DNA of 64,000 nucleotides, taken from NCBI GenBank assembly GCA_938002955.1, contig CALLAA010000071.1, positions 1-64,000 of the forward strand, given 5' to 3'. The position numbers were made by a program, and so were the translations under genes. Source of the stretch: an uncultured Acidimicrobiales bacterium. Its GTDB lineage: Bacteria > Actinomycetota > Acidimicrobiia > Acidimicrobiales > SHLQ01. The notes beneath the pieces were generated by a model. It had not been told where the DNA came from. It saw only the letters and a list, made by a program, of their open reading frames with translations, and searched no databases. The stretch's first letter is position 1, and each line of letters opens with the position of its first letter. Positions 26,331 to 36,112 of the stretch are shown piece after piece.

Positions 26331-28184
26331 TTACTCGGAACGAGTCCAGTCTTCGATGTTGTAGTACTCGCTGTCCCAACCGTTCAGGTCGCCGGTGCCC
26401 TCGATAGCGGTCGAGAATGCCGATGCGTTTGCACGGTGGATGAGTGGGATCACTGCGGTGGTCGACAGGATGTCGTTCATGCCGATCACGAGTTCGTTGA
26501 ACTTCGGATCGTCAAGAGCGGTGGTTGCCGCCTCTGCAGAGAGAGCGTCGAACTCAGCAGAGTTCAGACGTGGGATGTTGTCGCCGCCCCAGCTGTTGCC
26601 AGCGGTTGGAACCTTCTCAGACTCCCAGCCGTTGAGGTAACCAGGTCCGTAAGGGCCAGATGCACCGTTGGTGAACATCTGCATTGGGGTGAAGAACTTC
26701 CAGATGCACACGTCGCTGGCGCAGGTGCCGTCGAAGAACAGCGATGCGTCTTCGTTCAGCATGTTGGCCTTGACGCCGATTGCTTCCCAGTCAGCTGCGA
26801 TGAGCTCCTGGTTGCTCTGACGAACAGCGTTGGTCGAGGTGACGTAGTCGAACTCGAGTGGGCCGTAGCCGTCAGCTTCACGGATGCCGTCACCGTCGGT
26901 GTCGAGGTAACCAAGGCCGTCGAGCAGTGCGTTAGCAGCGTCGGCGTCCTGGGTCAGGCACCAGTCGTTGTTGGTGCTCTGGTCGCCTACTGGCCACATG
27001 TTGCAGGTTGGACGACCCGATGGGCCGTAACCAACAGCGACGAGTGCGTCACGGTTGATCGCAATCGACAGTGCACGGTGCAGGTCTGGGTTGTCAACGA
27101 ACAGTGGGTTCGGGGTTCCTTCGGAAGGAGGATCAGCAAACGGATCGGTCTGGTTCAGGTTGATGTGCTCGACGTTTGCGGTGAACGCAGATGCGAGACG
27201 GCCCTGGCCAGCTGCTTCCATGGAAGCAAGGATTTCCGGAGCAACCTGAAGGTTCCAGGCGTAGTCAGCTTCGCCAACTTCGAGAACCGAACGAGCTGCA
27301 GACTCAGCGTCGCCGCCACCCTTGATGGTGACGGTGCCAAATGCTGGCTTGCCCTCGGCAACGCCGCGGTAGTTCTCGTTCATTGCGTAGGAGACGGTGT
27401 CTTCTGGACGCAGCTCGGTGACCATGTATGGACCGGTACCGACGGGAGCGAAGTTCTGATCGGAGCAGGACTTTGCAGCCTCACCAACGCAGTCAGCGAA
27501 CTGAGCGCGCTGAATGATTGGGCTGGTGTAGGAGACGAATGCCTCGAATGGGAAAGGCTGTGGCTCGTTGAAGGTAACGGTGACTTCGAAGTCGCCGTTT
27601 GCTTCGACGTTTGCGACCTTGGTGAAGGCCTGAACTGAACAACCGGTTGCTTCATCGGAGCAGTACTCGTAGGTGAAGACAACGTCGTCCGAGGTGAACG
27701 GCGTGCCATCAGCCCACATGACATCGTCACGAAGCGTCCAGGTGATCGAGAGACCATCGTCAGCAATGCCGTTGCCCGAGGTTGGGATCTCTGCGGCGAG
27801 CGCTGGGATCAGGCCACCGTTCGGGTCGTACTCGGCGAGTGGCTCAAGTACGAGCGACGACGCAAGGAGGTCCTTGGTGCCGTTCGAGAGGAGACCGTTG
27901 GCCTGTGACGGAGCCTGCCACTGGAGAAGCAGAAGGTCGCCTTGAGAACCGGCACCGTCTGGTGCTGGCGCAGGCTCTTCTTCCATGGCGTCGTCTTCGC
28001 CGCCATCTTCTTCCATAGCGTCGTCTTCGCCACTGTCATCTTCCATGGCATCTTCGGTGCCATCGTCGGTTTCAGTAGTCGCACCATCATCGGTGCTCGC
28101 TGCATCGTCACTGTCGCTGCCGCAAGCAGCTGCGACGAGCGTCAGGATTGCCAAAATGGCAATCAATTTCTTCCACTGTTTCAT
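26331..28184 (-). CDS. Peptide ABC transporter substrate-binding lipoprotein (SBP_bac_5)
   Basis: The protein has 617 residues from ATG 28184, which gives a classical lipoprotein signal ending AAAC. An acidic linker of ~60 residues with EDDAMEE/GGEDDAMEE repeats follows. The family-5 binding domain is then recognisable from SLVLEPLAEYDPNGGLIPALA, TWTLRDDVMWADGTPFTSDDV and INRDALVAVGYG. It captures oligopeptides or a related solute outside the membrane and delivers them to DppBC. Length is slightly above the family average because of the linker. It lies third in the operon, after both ATPase genes. Confidence 0.92.
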   Translation of the reverse strand: MKQWKKLIAILAILTLVAAACGSDSDDAASTDDGATTETDDGTEDAMEDDSGEDDAMEEDGGEDDAMEEEPAPAPDGAGSQGDLLLLQWQAPSQANGLLSNGTKDLLASSLVLEPLAEYDPNGGLIPALAAEIPTSGNGIADDGLSITWTLRDDVMWADGTPFTSDDVVFTYEYCSDEATGCSVQAFTKVANVEANGDFEVTVTFNEPQPFPFEAFVSYTSPIIQRAQFADCVGEAAKSCSDQNFAPVGTGPYMVTELRPEDTVSYAMNENYRGVAEGKPAFGTVTIKGGGDAESAARSVLEVGEADYAWNLQVAPEILASMEAAGQGRLASAFTANVEHINLNQTDPFADPPSEGTPNPLFVDNPDLHRALSIAINRDALVAVGYGPSGRPTCNMWPVGDQSTNNDWCLTQDADAANALLDGLGYLDTDGDGIREADGYGPLEFDYVTSTNAVRQSNQELIAADWEAIGVKANMLNEDASLFFDGTCASDVCIWKFFTPMQMFTNGASGPYGPGYLNGWESEKVPTAGNSWGGDNIPRLNSAEFDALSAEAATTALDDPKFNELVIGMNDILSTTAVIPLIHRANASAFSTAIEGTGDLNGWDSEYYNIEDWTRSE

Positions 28185-28235
28185 TTTTCCCTCCGGTGGC
28201 CAGTCCCCTGGCCGTTGGTTGTACACGTGATGGTT

Positions 28236-29279
28236 TTATCCACCAGCGTTCTGTTGTTGATCTGCGTAGTGACACGCAACCCATTGCCCCGCACGTACTT
28301 CACGGAACTCCGGTTCTTCAGATTCGCACCGCTCCGTCGCAATTGGGCATCGGGTGCGAAACCGACATCCGCTCGGCGGATTCGATGGGCTTGGAATGTC
28401 GCCCTCGAGAATCACGCGCTCGCGCGATCGTTCAACGATCGGATCTGGCACGGGTACCGCCGACTGCAACGCCTGTGTGTAGGGGTGCAGTGGACGGTCG
28501 TACAGATCGTCGACCTCCGCCAATTCAACGATTTTTCCGAGATACATCACCGCAACCCGGTCCGCCATATGGCGCACCATGCTGAGGTCGTGGGAGATGA
28601 ACAGGTATGTCAGACCGAGCTCTTCTTGGAGCTCGAGCAGCAGGTTCACAACCTGCGCTTGGATCGACACATCGAGCGCCGCAATGGGTTCGTCGCAAAC
28701 AATAAAATCTGGATTGAGCGCAATCGCACGGGCGATACCGATGCGCTGACGCTGTCCGCCACTGAATTCGTGTGGGTAACGGTTTGCGTGTTCGGGGGCG
28801 AGACCCACGAGTTTGAGCAGTTCGTGAATTCGAGCTTCGCGGTCGGCCGACAGCATCTTTTCGTGCTCTCGAAGTGGCTCACCAACAATGGATGCAACGG
28901 TCATACGTGGGTTTAGACAGGCATGTGGATCTTGGAAGATCGTCTGCATGCGGGGACGGAGCGCTCGCAGATCCGAGTTGCTCAACGCCAGCACGTTATT
29001 TCCGGCAAAGTCGATGTCTCCACCGGTGGCAATGTCGAGCTGCAAGATGACCCGGCCGGTCGTGGTCTTGCCCGATCCGCTCTCACCGACCAAGCCCAAC
29101 GTTTCACCGCGGTAGATGTCGAAGGTGACGTCGTCGACGGCCTTCACGACACCGACCTTGCGCTTCAACAGCCCGGCTCGGACGGGGAAGTGACGCTGGA
29201 GGTCTTTGACCGTCACCAGAACCTCTTTGGGTTCTCCGGCGTTCGATGCGGCGGCGTCCTGGGTCATCTCCGCGGTCAT
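28236..29279 (-). CDS. dppF: Peptide ABC transporter ATP-binding protein, DppF type
   Basis: The protein has 347 residues from ATG 29279, which overlaps the stop of dppD (ATGA); the track ORF extends 42 codons too far. The ATPase core has Walker [10 protein letters not shown], signature [14 protein letters not shown] and Walker [13 protein letters not shown]. The C-terminal oligopeptide-transporter extension contains [14 protein letters not shown], whose Cys pattern matches the iron-sulfur-binding tail reported for Opp/Dpp ATPases. It pairs with DppD to power DppBC. Confidence 0.93.
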   Translation of the reverse strand: MTAEMTQDAAASNAGEPKEVLVTVKDLQRHFPVRAGLLKRKVGVVKAVDDVTFDIYRGETLGLVGESGSGKTTTGRVILQLDIATGGDIDFAGNNVLALSNSDLRALRPRMQTIFQDPHACLNPRMTVASIVGEPLREHEKMLSADREARIHELLKLVGLAPEHANRYPHEFSGGQRQRIGIARAIALNPDFIVCDEPIAALDVSIQAQVVNLLLELQEELGLTYLFISHDLSMVRHMADRVAVMYLGKIVELAEVDDLYDRPLHPYTQALQSAVPVPDPIVERSRERVILEGDIPSPSNPPSGCRFRTRCPIATERCESEEPEFREVRAGQWVACHYADQQQNAGG

Positions 29280-30262
29280 CGAGGTTCCCCTTTGTTGAGG
29301 TCGAAGTGGCAGGCCACCTTTTGACCAATGGCGACCTCGACGAACTGCGGGGTCTCGGTATGACATCGATCGAAGGCGTACTCGCAACGCGGGGCGAACG
29401 AACACCCGACGGGCTCACGCAACATGTTCGGCGGTTGCCCATCGATCGATACGAGCTCGTGTCCCTGTTGATCGAGTCGAGGTAGCGAGGCGAGCAGGCC
29501 ACGCGTGTATGGATGCTGCGGGTTGCTGTAGAGCACATCGACACGTGCTTCTTCGACGACCCGCCCGCCGTACATCACGAGGACTCGGTCGGCGAGGCCG
29601 GCGACGACGGCGAGGTCGTGGGTGATCCACACGACAGCGGTGCCGAGTTCGTCTTGGAGCCGGCGGACCTGGTCGATGATCTGGGCCTGGATCGTCACGT
29701 CGAGAGCCGTTGTTGGCTCGTCGGCAATGATGATCTCGGGCGAGCACGCGATCGCCATCGCAATCATGACTCGCTGGCGCATACCGCCCGACATTTCGTG
29801 GGGGTAGTTCTTCAGTCGCTGCTTCGGATCGGGGATACCGACGAGATGTAGCAGCTCTTCGGCGCGCTCTTTGGCCTGGGCTTTCGAGCTATCGGTGTGG
29901 AGAAGAATGGCCTCGGTGATCTGTTTGCCCACCGGGATGACCGGGTTCAGGGAGGTCATTGGGTCCTGGAAGATGAACCCGATACGACCGCCGCGAACGT
30001 CTCGTAGACCTTGTGCATCAAGTTGCAGCAGGTCCATGTCGCCAAAGCGTGCTGTGCCGTCGGTAATTTCGCCTGGAGGCATGGGGATGAGCTTGAGCAG
30101 AGACATCATCGTGACGCTCTTGCCGGACCCGCTCTCGCCAACGACTCCGAGAAATTCGCCGGCGCGAAGTTCGAAGTCGACGCCATTCACCGCATGGACA
30201 GTGCCGTCTTGTGTGCGAAAGCGCGTGTGCAGGCCATCGACATCGAGCACTACTTCGTCCAC
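29276..30262 (-). CDS. dppD: Peptide ABC transporter ATP-binding protein, DppD type
   Basis: This is a 328-residue GTG-start protein. Walker A is GESGSGKS, the signature is [14 protein letters not shown] (the DppD variant) and Walker B is [12 protein letters not shown]. The C-terminal tail carries [14 protein letters not shown], again the Cys-rich oligopeptide-transporter motif. It is the first gene of the operon dppD-dppF-SBP-dppB-dppC. The promoter must lie in the 217 bases shared with the divergent S9 peptidase gene, where a 20-bp periodic repeat is found. Confidence 0.93.
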   Translation of the reverse strand: MDEVVLDVDGLHTRFRTQDGTVHAVNGVDFELRAGEFLGVVGESGSGKSVTMMSLLKLIPMPPGEITDGTARFGDMDLLQLDAQGLRDVRGGRIGFIFQDPMTSLNPVIPVGKQITEAILLHTDSSKAQAKERAEELLHLVGIPDPKQRLKNYPHEMSGGMRQRVMIAMAIACSPEIIIADEPTTALDVTIQAQIIDQVRRLQDELGTAVVWITHDLAVVAGLADRVLVMYGGRVVEEARVDVLYSNPQHPYTRGLLASLPRLDQQGHELVSIDGQPPNMLREPVGCSFAPRCEYAFDRCHTETPQFVEVAIGQKVACHFDLNKGEPR

Positions 30263-30360
30263 GTGGTTCCCACCCCTTTTCTTCGGTTCACTAGCGAAGA
30301 CGTGAACGTTAGCCGCTTATAACCGAGTGGCAAATCGGATAATCGATGTTCACACACCTG

Positions 30361-30472
30361 ACATACGCATTGCGGTTGAGAATCGGCATCACAGAATCCG
30401 AAATCGGCGTTGCAGCTTGGAATCGGGCATTGCGCTTTGGAATCGTCATCGCACGTCGAAATCGTCATAGTG
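30361..30472. repeat. Degenerate 20-bp tandem repeat in a divergent promoter region
   Basis: About six units start at 30361, 30381, 30402, 30421, 30441 and 30460, a steady 19-21 base period. The shared core is AATCGgCATtGC, for example AATCGGGCATTGCGC, AATCGTCATCGCAC and AATCGGCGTTGCAGC. The array ends about eight bases before the S9 peptidase start and lies about 100 bases upstream of dppD. The period is two helical turns, which suits side-by-side protein binding. No CRISPR-like repeat/spacer structure is present. Confidence 0.65.
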
Positions 30473-30479
30473 TCTCGAG

Positions 30480-32438
30480 ATGCAGCCAGCACAACTCGAC
30501 GAGTTCACGTACGCATCCGACCCACAGCTCTCCCCCGATGGCCGTCACGTCGCCTATGTGGTCACCCAGATCGACGTAGAGGCCAACACCTATCGCAGTC
30601 GGATCTGGCTGATCGGAACGGCAGCTGAGGCCGCCCCTCGACCGTTGTCGGCGGGAGAGCATCGCGATGGTCAGCCCCGTTGGTCGCCAGACGGTTCGAC
30701 ACTGGCCTTCACCTCGACGCGGACCACCGATAGCGACGGCACGAAGAAGTCGACGCTACATCTCATGCCGTTCGATCAGCCCGGTGAAACAGCGCTCATT
30801 CACACCAGCGACGAGGCCATGTCCTCGCTCACGTTTTCGCCAGATGGCCGATGGCTCGCCTTTGGCATGCGCACGAGGAGCGCCGACTATGCGGTCACCG
30901 ACCACGCGGCGCGTGAGCCACGCAAGATCGAGAACATGCTGTTCATGTTGAACGGCGAGGGCTTTATCTCGGATCGACCGGCACATGTGTACGTCGCAGC
31001 GCTCGACGGTTCGGGAGAGGTCCGCAACCTAACTCCTGGCCAACATGAGTGTGGGCGCCCCAGCTGGTTCCCCGAGAGTGACCGGATTGCGATCGACTAC
31101 AACCCCCTCACGAGCACCGGGGAGGCCCGAGTGGCCGTCGTGACGCTCGATGGGGGTCTTAGGCCGATCTCTGACCCGGTCGGTTCGGCCTCAGCCCCCG
31201 TGGTGTCTCCCGATGGACGCCAGATCGCGGTAACGGGGTCCGATGACATCGAGACGCTGTTCGAGAACGCACATGTCGGCCTCCTCTCGCCGACAGCTGT
31301 CAGCGCGCCCGCCTGGCTCACGAGGAGTCTCGATCGGACGTGGTCGCCGTTCATGACCGCCACCTCGCCAACGTGGGATGCACTCGGCCTCATCGGCGCG
31401 ATCGAGGACCGCGGCAACATTCACGTGTACCGGATCGATGTCGACGGCGCAGACCCCACGTTGCTCATCGGCGGCGATCGCAGCGTGACCGCCTGGTCGA
31501 CTGGTTCGATCGATGGCGCCGACGCCATTGTCTTCGCGGCCTCCAATCCAACGACGCCGAGCGAGATCTACGTGTCGGTCGCTGGCGAGGAACGCCAGCT
31601 GACCGCAGTGAGTGCCAGCTGGACCGCCCGCACGAACCCGGTTCCTGCGGAGCACTTTCTGGCGCCGTCGGGCGCAGAGGATGTCGACGCGTGGATCTAT
31701 CGACCGAAAGACTTCGACCCGACCAAGACCTATCCGATGCTGCTCAACATCCACGGCGGCCCATTCACCCAGTACGGCAACTACTACTTCGATGAGTTCC
31801 AGATGCAGGTGGACGCGGGGTACGTGGTGGTTTGCTCAAACCCCCGCGGAGGGTCGGGGCGCCACGCCGACTGGGGCGACGCCGTACGGGGACCAAAGCA
31901 CAAGAAGCCAGGGACTGGATGGGGCTCGGTCGACTACGACGACGTCATGGCGGTCACCGATGAAGCACTACGACGCTTCGACTTCATCGACCCCGATCGC
32001 CTGGGTGTTCTGGGCGGGTCCTACGGCGGCTACATGACGTCGTGGATTGTCTCCCACACCGACCGTTTCGCTGCCGGGTGCAGTGAGCGAGCCGCGAACA
32101 ACCTGCTGAGCTTGGAGTTCGGTTCGGACTTTGCCGGCTTTTTCAACGGGGAGATGGGGCCGCATCACTTCGACGATCCTGAGGAGTACCTGCGGATGTC
32201 GCCGGTGTCCTACGTTCGTGACATCAATACGCCGCTGCTGATCGTGCATAGCGAAGACGATCTGCGCTGCCCGGTGGAGCAGGCAACCCAGCTCTTTGTG
32301 TCGCTGCAGATCTTGGGCAAGGACGTGGAATATTGGCTGTTCCCGAACGAGTCGCATGAGCTCACCCGTTCCGGTAGCCCGAAGCACCGTCAGCGTCGCG
32401 CCGAGATCATCCTCGAGTACTTCGGGCGCAAGCTGTAG
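30480..32438 (+). CDS. S9-family prolyl-oligopeptidase-type peptidase
   Basis: This 652-residue protein has an N-terminal seven-bladed beta-propeller (~1-390) with WD40-like PD40 units (DPQLSPDGRHVAYV, QPRWSPDGSTLAFTS, SLTFSPDGRWLAFG). A C-terminal alpha/beta hydrolase follows, with the serine elbow GGSYGGYMTSW (Ser ~513), Asp in HSEDDLRCP (~590) and His in NESHELTRSG (~625). HGGPFTQYG provides the oxyanion hole. It resembles acylaminoacyl-peptidases and dipeptidyl peptidases of the cytoplasm. Being divergent from a peptide importer, it probably digests imported peptides. Confidence 0.93.
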   Translation: MQPAQLDEFTYASDPQLSPDGRHVAYVVTQIDVEANTYRSRIWLIGTAAEAAPRPLSAGEHRDGQPRWSPDGSTLAFTSTRTTDSDGTKKSTLHLMPFDQPGETALIHTSDEAMSSLTFSPDGRWLAFGMRTRSADYAVTDHAAREPRKIENMLFMLNGEGFISDRPAHVYVAALDGSGEVRNLTPGQHECGRPSWFPESDRIAIDYNPLTSTGEARVAVVTLDGGLRPISDPVGSASAPVVSPDGRQIAVTGSDDIETLFENAHVGLLSPTAVSAPAWLTRSLDRTWSPFMTATSPTWDALGLIGAIEDRGNIHVYRIDVDGADPTLLIGGDRSVTAWSTGSIDGADAIVFAASNPTTPSEIYVSVAGEERQLTAVSASWTARTNPVPAEHFLAPSGAEDVDAWIYRPKDFDPTKTYPMLLNIHGGPFTQYGNYYFDEFQMQVDAGYVVVCSNPRGGSGRHADWGDAVRGPKHKKPGTGWGSVDYDDVMAVTDEALRRFDFIDPDRLGVLGGSYGGYMTSWIVSHTDRFAAGCSERAANNLLSLEFGSDFAGFFNGEMGPHHFDDPEEYLRMSPVSYVRDINTPLLIVHSEDDLRCPVEQATQLFVSLQILGKDVEYWLFPNESHELTRSGSPKHRQRRAEIILEYFGRKL

Positions 32439-32471
32439 CCCGAGCAACGACGAGCAGCGCGATACCAGCGA

Positions 32472-33443
32472 TCAGCAGAGCGAGGAGAGTGCCTGGAGTG
32501 GTCGAGCGCCGATGTGCGTGATGATCTCGGCCGCAGCGCAGCTACCCATGCGACCCGACACATCCAAACTCTGGCCTTGCGCAAGCCCGGCGAGCACGCC
32601 TGCGGCATAGAGATCACCAGCACCGGTCGTATCGACGCGTTCGTCGACTTCGACGACTGGAATTTCGAGGACCTCGCTCGGCGTGATGATCATCGAACCA
32701 GATGACCCCATGGTCACACACGTCGTCTCGGCCATGTCGCGAAGCCTGCTGATGATCTGGTCGCGGTCCTCGGTACCGAGCAATGAATGCACCTCGTCGC
32801 GGTTACCAAAGAGTAGATCCACCCGATCGGCGATGAGATCGAGCCATTCGTCGCGATGGCGATCGACGGCGAACGGATCGGAGAGGGTGAGCGACGTGGT
32901 GACGCCATTCGCCTTCGCAATACCCATTGCGTGTCGGATTGCTTGCTTTGCCTCCTCGAGGTCCCAGAGATACCCCTCGCAGTACAGAACCTTGGCCTGG
33001 GCGACCAGCTGCTCGTCGACGTCGTCGATCGTCAGAACCGAACTCGCACCAAGGAATGTGTTCATCGTGCGCTGGCCGTCCGGCGTTACTTGGATCAGGC
33101 AGCGGGCCGTTGCTGGTCCAGCACTCGCTGGTGTGACGTCGAACTGGACACCAGCTTCGCGAATGTCGTGAATGAAAACTTCACCGAGCGCATCATCGCG
33201 CACCTTGCCGATGTAGGCCGCGGTCTGGCCGAAGCTCGCCACGCCGACCATCGTGTTGGCCGCAGAGCCGCCAGACTCCTTGAGTCCCGGTGGCATGAGC
33301 TCGGTGAGCTGCTCGGCTCGTGGCTCATCGATCAAGGTCATCGAACCGCGGTTTAGGTCATGGTCGGCAATAAAGCTGTCGTCGACCTGTGCAATCACGT
33401 CGACGATGGCATTGCCAACACCCACGACTTCAGCTGTGCTCAT
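32472..33443 (-). CDS. PfkB-family kinase, adenosine kinase-like
   Basis: This 323-residue ribokinase-fold enzyme has the substrate-binding GGSAANTMVGVASFG near residue 60, FGNRDEVHSLLG in the middle and the ATP/anion-hole motif VDTTGAGDLYAAGVL with the catalytic Asp. The N-terminal GVGNAIVDVIAQVDDSF and the overall layout resemble bacterial adenosine kinases and related PfkB sugar kinases. The nucleoside or sugar substrate is not certain. It is convergent with the S9 peptidase (33-base gap) and divergent from the M1 aminopeptidase. Confidence 0.85.
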   Translation of the reverse strand: MSTAEVVGVGNAIVDVIAQVDDSFIADHDLNRGSMTLIDEPRAEQLTELMPPGLKESGGSAANTMVGVASFGQTAAYIGKVRDDALGEVFIHDIREAGVQFDVTPASAGPATARCLIQVTPDGQRTMNTFLGASSVLTIDDVDEQLVAQAKVLYCEGYLWDLEEAKQAIRHAMGIAKANGVTTSLTLSDPFAVDRHRDEWLDLIADRVDLLFGNRDEVHSLLGTEDRDQIISRLRDMAETTCVTMGSSGSMIITPSEVLEIPVVEVDERVDTTGAGDLYAAGVLAGLAQGQSLDVSGRMGSCAAAEIITHIGARPLQALSSLC

Positions 33444-33570
33444 GTTCCTACCCTGCGACTAGCGATCTCTTGCGCCAGAAGCGATCCGGCACACGGCCCT
33501 CGAAGGTACCATTCGCCAGACACCACACCACGGTCTCGCAATACATCTCCCTGCACGACTCTGGGACACC

Positions 33571-33592
33571 GACGTAGTAGAACCGCTACGTC
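33571..33592. promoter_or_regulatory. 7-bp dyad upstream of the M1 aminopeptidase gene
   Basis: GACGTAG (33571-33577) is mirrored by CTACGTC (33586-33592) around eight bases. The dyad ends 24 bases before the ATG and just before the GAGGAA ribosome-binding site. It could be an operator or a leader hairpin; there is no other support. Confidence 0.3.
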
Positions 33593-33616
33593 ACGCCCGA
33601 TCACTTCGAGGAACCA

Positions 33617-36109
33617 ATGTCTTACCGACTTCCCCGCACAATTCTTCCTTCCGCATACTCGATCGAGATCTCCCCCGATCTTGGTGCGCACAGCTTCTCC
33701 GGAACCGTGAGCGTGGACGCCGAGGTCATGGAGGCCACCGCAGAGCTCCGCTGCAATATTGCAGACCTCGAACTCTCACAGGTCACGATCGATGGCGTCG
33801 ACGTCCCGTACACGATCGATGAGGAGAGCGAACAGCTCATCGTCGATCTGGGAGAGGAACGTTCACCGGGACCGATCGCGTTCGGTGCGTCATTCGCCGG
33901 TGAGCTCAACGACACCCTGAAGGGTTTCTACCGGTCGACCTTCACCGACGACGATGGTGTCGAGCACACGATCGGCACCACGCAATTTCAGTCGACCGAT
34001 GCCCGTCGGGCCTTTCCGTGCTGGGACGAACCGGACATGAAGGCGACGTTCGCCATCACGCTCACCGTCGACCCGCAGTTCACTGCGGTCAGTAACGGCG
34101 CCGAGGTTGGACGCTCCGAACGTCCCGATGGTCGGGTCGCCGTGCAGTTCGCGACGACGATGAAGATGTCGACCTACCTCGTCGCATTCGTCGTTGGACC
34201 TCTCGAAATCTCCGAGACTCGGTTCGCTGGAGACGTTCCGGTCCGCATCGTCCACCGACCTGGCAAGGGCCACCTGACGACATTTGCGCTCGATGTTGCC
34301 GTCGCTGCACTCGAGTACTTCGAGGAGTACTACGGCATCGCCTACCCGACCGACAAGCTCGACATGATCGCGCTGCCGGACTTTGCAATGGGTGCCATGG
34401 AAAACCTGGGTTGTGTCACCTACCGGGAGATTCTGCTCCTAGTCGACCCGGACTCCGCGACCCAGCCCGAGCTGCAGAACGTGTGTGACGTCATCAATCA
34501 CGAGCTCGCGCACATGTGGTTTGGCGATCTTGTCACGATGGGCTGGTGGAACGGCATCTGGCTCAACGAAGCATTCGCAACCTTCATGGAGATGAAGGCG
34601 ACCGACAACTTCCGACCCGAGTGGCAGCGATGGACCAGCTTCGGGATCAGCCGAAGTGCAGCGTTCGACATCGACAGCTTGGAAAGCACCCGCCCGATCG
34701 AGTTCCCGGTCATTTCTCCGGCCGACGCTGAGGGCATGTTCGATCTGCTCACCTATGAAAAGGGTGCGGCGGTCGTGCGAATGCTCGAACAGTGGCTTGG
34801 GGAAGACACGTTCCGAGACGGCATCCGCCACTACCTCAACACCCATGCGTACGGAAACACCGAGACCCATCACCTCTGGGACGCACTCGAAGCAACCGCT
34901 GGCCGTCCGGTAACAGCGGCGATGGAGACCTGGATTTTCCAAGGCGGCTACCCGGTCATCGAGGTCGAGGGCGAGCATATTTGCCAGCGCCGCTTCACGT
35001 ACTCCGGCCAGGGCGATGCAGCCACCTGGTCCGTCCCGGTCCAGGTTCGTGATGAGGCCGGCACGGTGACCACGGTCGAGCTTCACGACGACCGGACCGA
35101 ACTTCCGATGCCTGCCGCCAGCCTGGTCACGTTTAACAATGCCGGCAACGGCTTCTACCGGGTCAAGCTCGATAGCGACCGGCTCGTCTCGCTCGGAGAA
35201 CAGGGCGTCGATGACCTCCAAGCCGTTGAGCGCTTTGGCCTGCTCGACGACACATGGACCATGACACTCGCTGGCGAGACCGATCTCGCGGCCTTCCTTG
35301 GGCTCCTGTCGGGGTACACCAACGAGGACGATGTCTCGGTCTGGCAACGCGCCATTGGAGCGCTCGGATTTATCGACCACGTCGCGGCAAGCAATGATCG
35401 TGCAGCGCTCGGCGCACGCGTCGATGAGCTCATTGCATCTGCGCGAGCTCAGCTCGGCGCAGATCCAATCGTTGGCGAGACCGAACGCACCTCTCAGCTG
35501 CGCGGCACGCTGCTCAACGCAGCAGGAACGCTGACGCCCGCTGATTCCCCGACGCGTACGTCCGCAATAGAACGGGCTCGGGACGTTCTCGCGATGGCCG
35601 CGCCCGACGCCGAGCTTCGATCGGCGTCGGTCAAGGTCGTAGCGGCCAACGGCAACGACGATGACTTTGCCACCTTCCGGTCCGGGTTTGAGTCGGCTGA
35701 CGATCCGCAGGCGGAGATTCGATACTTGTATGCGCTTCCGGCATTCCCCGGCGCTGGCCACATCCAGACAGTCGTCGACATGGCCCTCGACGGATCGATC
35801 CGTTCGCAGAACGCGCCGTTTGTGCTGGCTCAGGCAATGATGAACCGCGAGCACGGCCCGATGGTCTGGGCGCAAATCAAGTCCTCATGGGAGCGGGTGA
35901 ACGACCAGTTCCCGGCCAACACGATCGTCCGCATGCTGACCGGCGTTCGGTGGCTCACCGACGCCGAGTCATCGGCCGATGTCGTCGCGTTCTTCGATGG
36001 CCGAGAGATGCCGCAGGGGCAAAAGCAAGTCGATCAGCATCTGGAGCGTCTCGCGGTCAACGCCGGCTTCCGGTCGCGTGTGGTCGACGGTCTTCGCTCC
36101 GCTCTGTAA
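33617..36109 (+). CDS. M1-family aminopeptidase
   Basis: This 830-residue zinc aminopeptidase has no signal peptide, so it is cytoplasmic. The N-terminal beta-domain (~1-200) precedes a thermolysin-like catalytic domain with exopeptidase motif GAMENLG (~259), zinc site HELAH (His295/His299) and NEAFA carrying the third ligand Glu (~318). The C-terminal half (~520-830) is the helical ERAP1-like cap seen in puromycin-sensitive aminopeptidase relatives. It should trim N-terminal residues from peptides. GAGGAA lies just upstream of the ATG. A metallophosphoesterase gene follows after three bases. Confidence 0.94.
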   Translation: MSYRLPRTILPSAYSIEISPDLGAHSFSGTVSVDAEVMEATAELRCNIADLELSQVTIDGVDVPYTIDEESEQLIVDLGEERSPGPIAFGASFAGELNDTLKGFYRSTFTDDDGVEHTIGTTQFQSTDARRAFPCWDEPDMKATFAITLTVDPQFTAVSNGAEVGRSERPDGRVAVQFATTMKMSTYLVAFVVGPLEISETRFAGDVPVRIVHRPGKGHLTTFALDVAVAALEYFEEYYGIAYPTDKLDMIALPDFAMGAMENLGCVTYREILLLVDPDSATQPELQNVCDVINHELAHMWFGDLVTMGWWNGIWLNEAFATFMEMKATDNFRPEWQRWTSFGISRSAAFDIDSLESTRPIEFPVISPADAEGMFDLLTYEKGAAVVRMLEQWLGEDTFRDGIRHYLNTHAYGNTETHHLWDALEATAGRPVTAAMETWIFQGGYPVIEVEGEHICQRRFTYSGQGDAATWSVPVQVRDEAGTVTTVELHDDRTELPMPAASLVTFNNAGNGFYRVKLDSDRLVSLGEQGVDDLQAVERFGLLDDTWTMTLAGETDLAAFLGLLSGYTNEDDVSVWQRAIGALGFIDHVAASNDRAALGARVDELIASARAQLGADPIVGETERTSQLRGTLLNAAGTLTPADSPTRTSAIERARDVLAMAAPDAELRSASVKVVAANGNDDDFATFRSGFESADDPQAEIRYLYALPAFPGAGHIQTVVDMALDGSIRSQNAPFVLAQAMMNREHGPMVWAQIKSSWERVNDQFPANTIVRMLTGVRWLTDAESSADVVAFFDGREMPQGQKQVDQHLERLAVNAGFRSRVVDGLRSAL

Positions 36110-36112
36110 CCA

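Noticed and set aside
26151-27638. 495-residue plus-strand ORF opposite the peptide-binding protein gene
   Set aside because: It is an antisense shadow. The opposite strand encodes a clear lipoprotein with family motifs across the whole stretch.
30361-30472. Short CRISPR-like array
   Set aside because: Units are degenerate and contiguous, with no distinct spacers, and no cas gene is present.
30250-30492. Cys-rich 80-residue minus-strand ORF
   Set aside because: The Cys pattern comes from the 20-bp DNA repeat. The period is not a multiple of three, and there is no ribosome-binding site or family resemblance.
34439-35875. 478-residue ORF antisense to the M1 aminopeptidase gene
   Set aside because: A long open antisense frame is expected in high-GC genes. 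Composition is Arg/His/Val-rich and no domain is visible.
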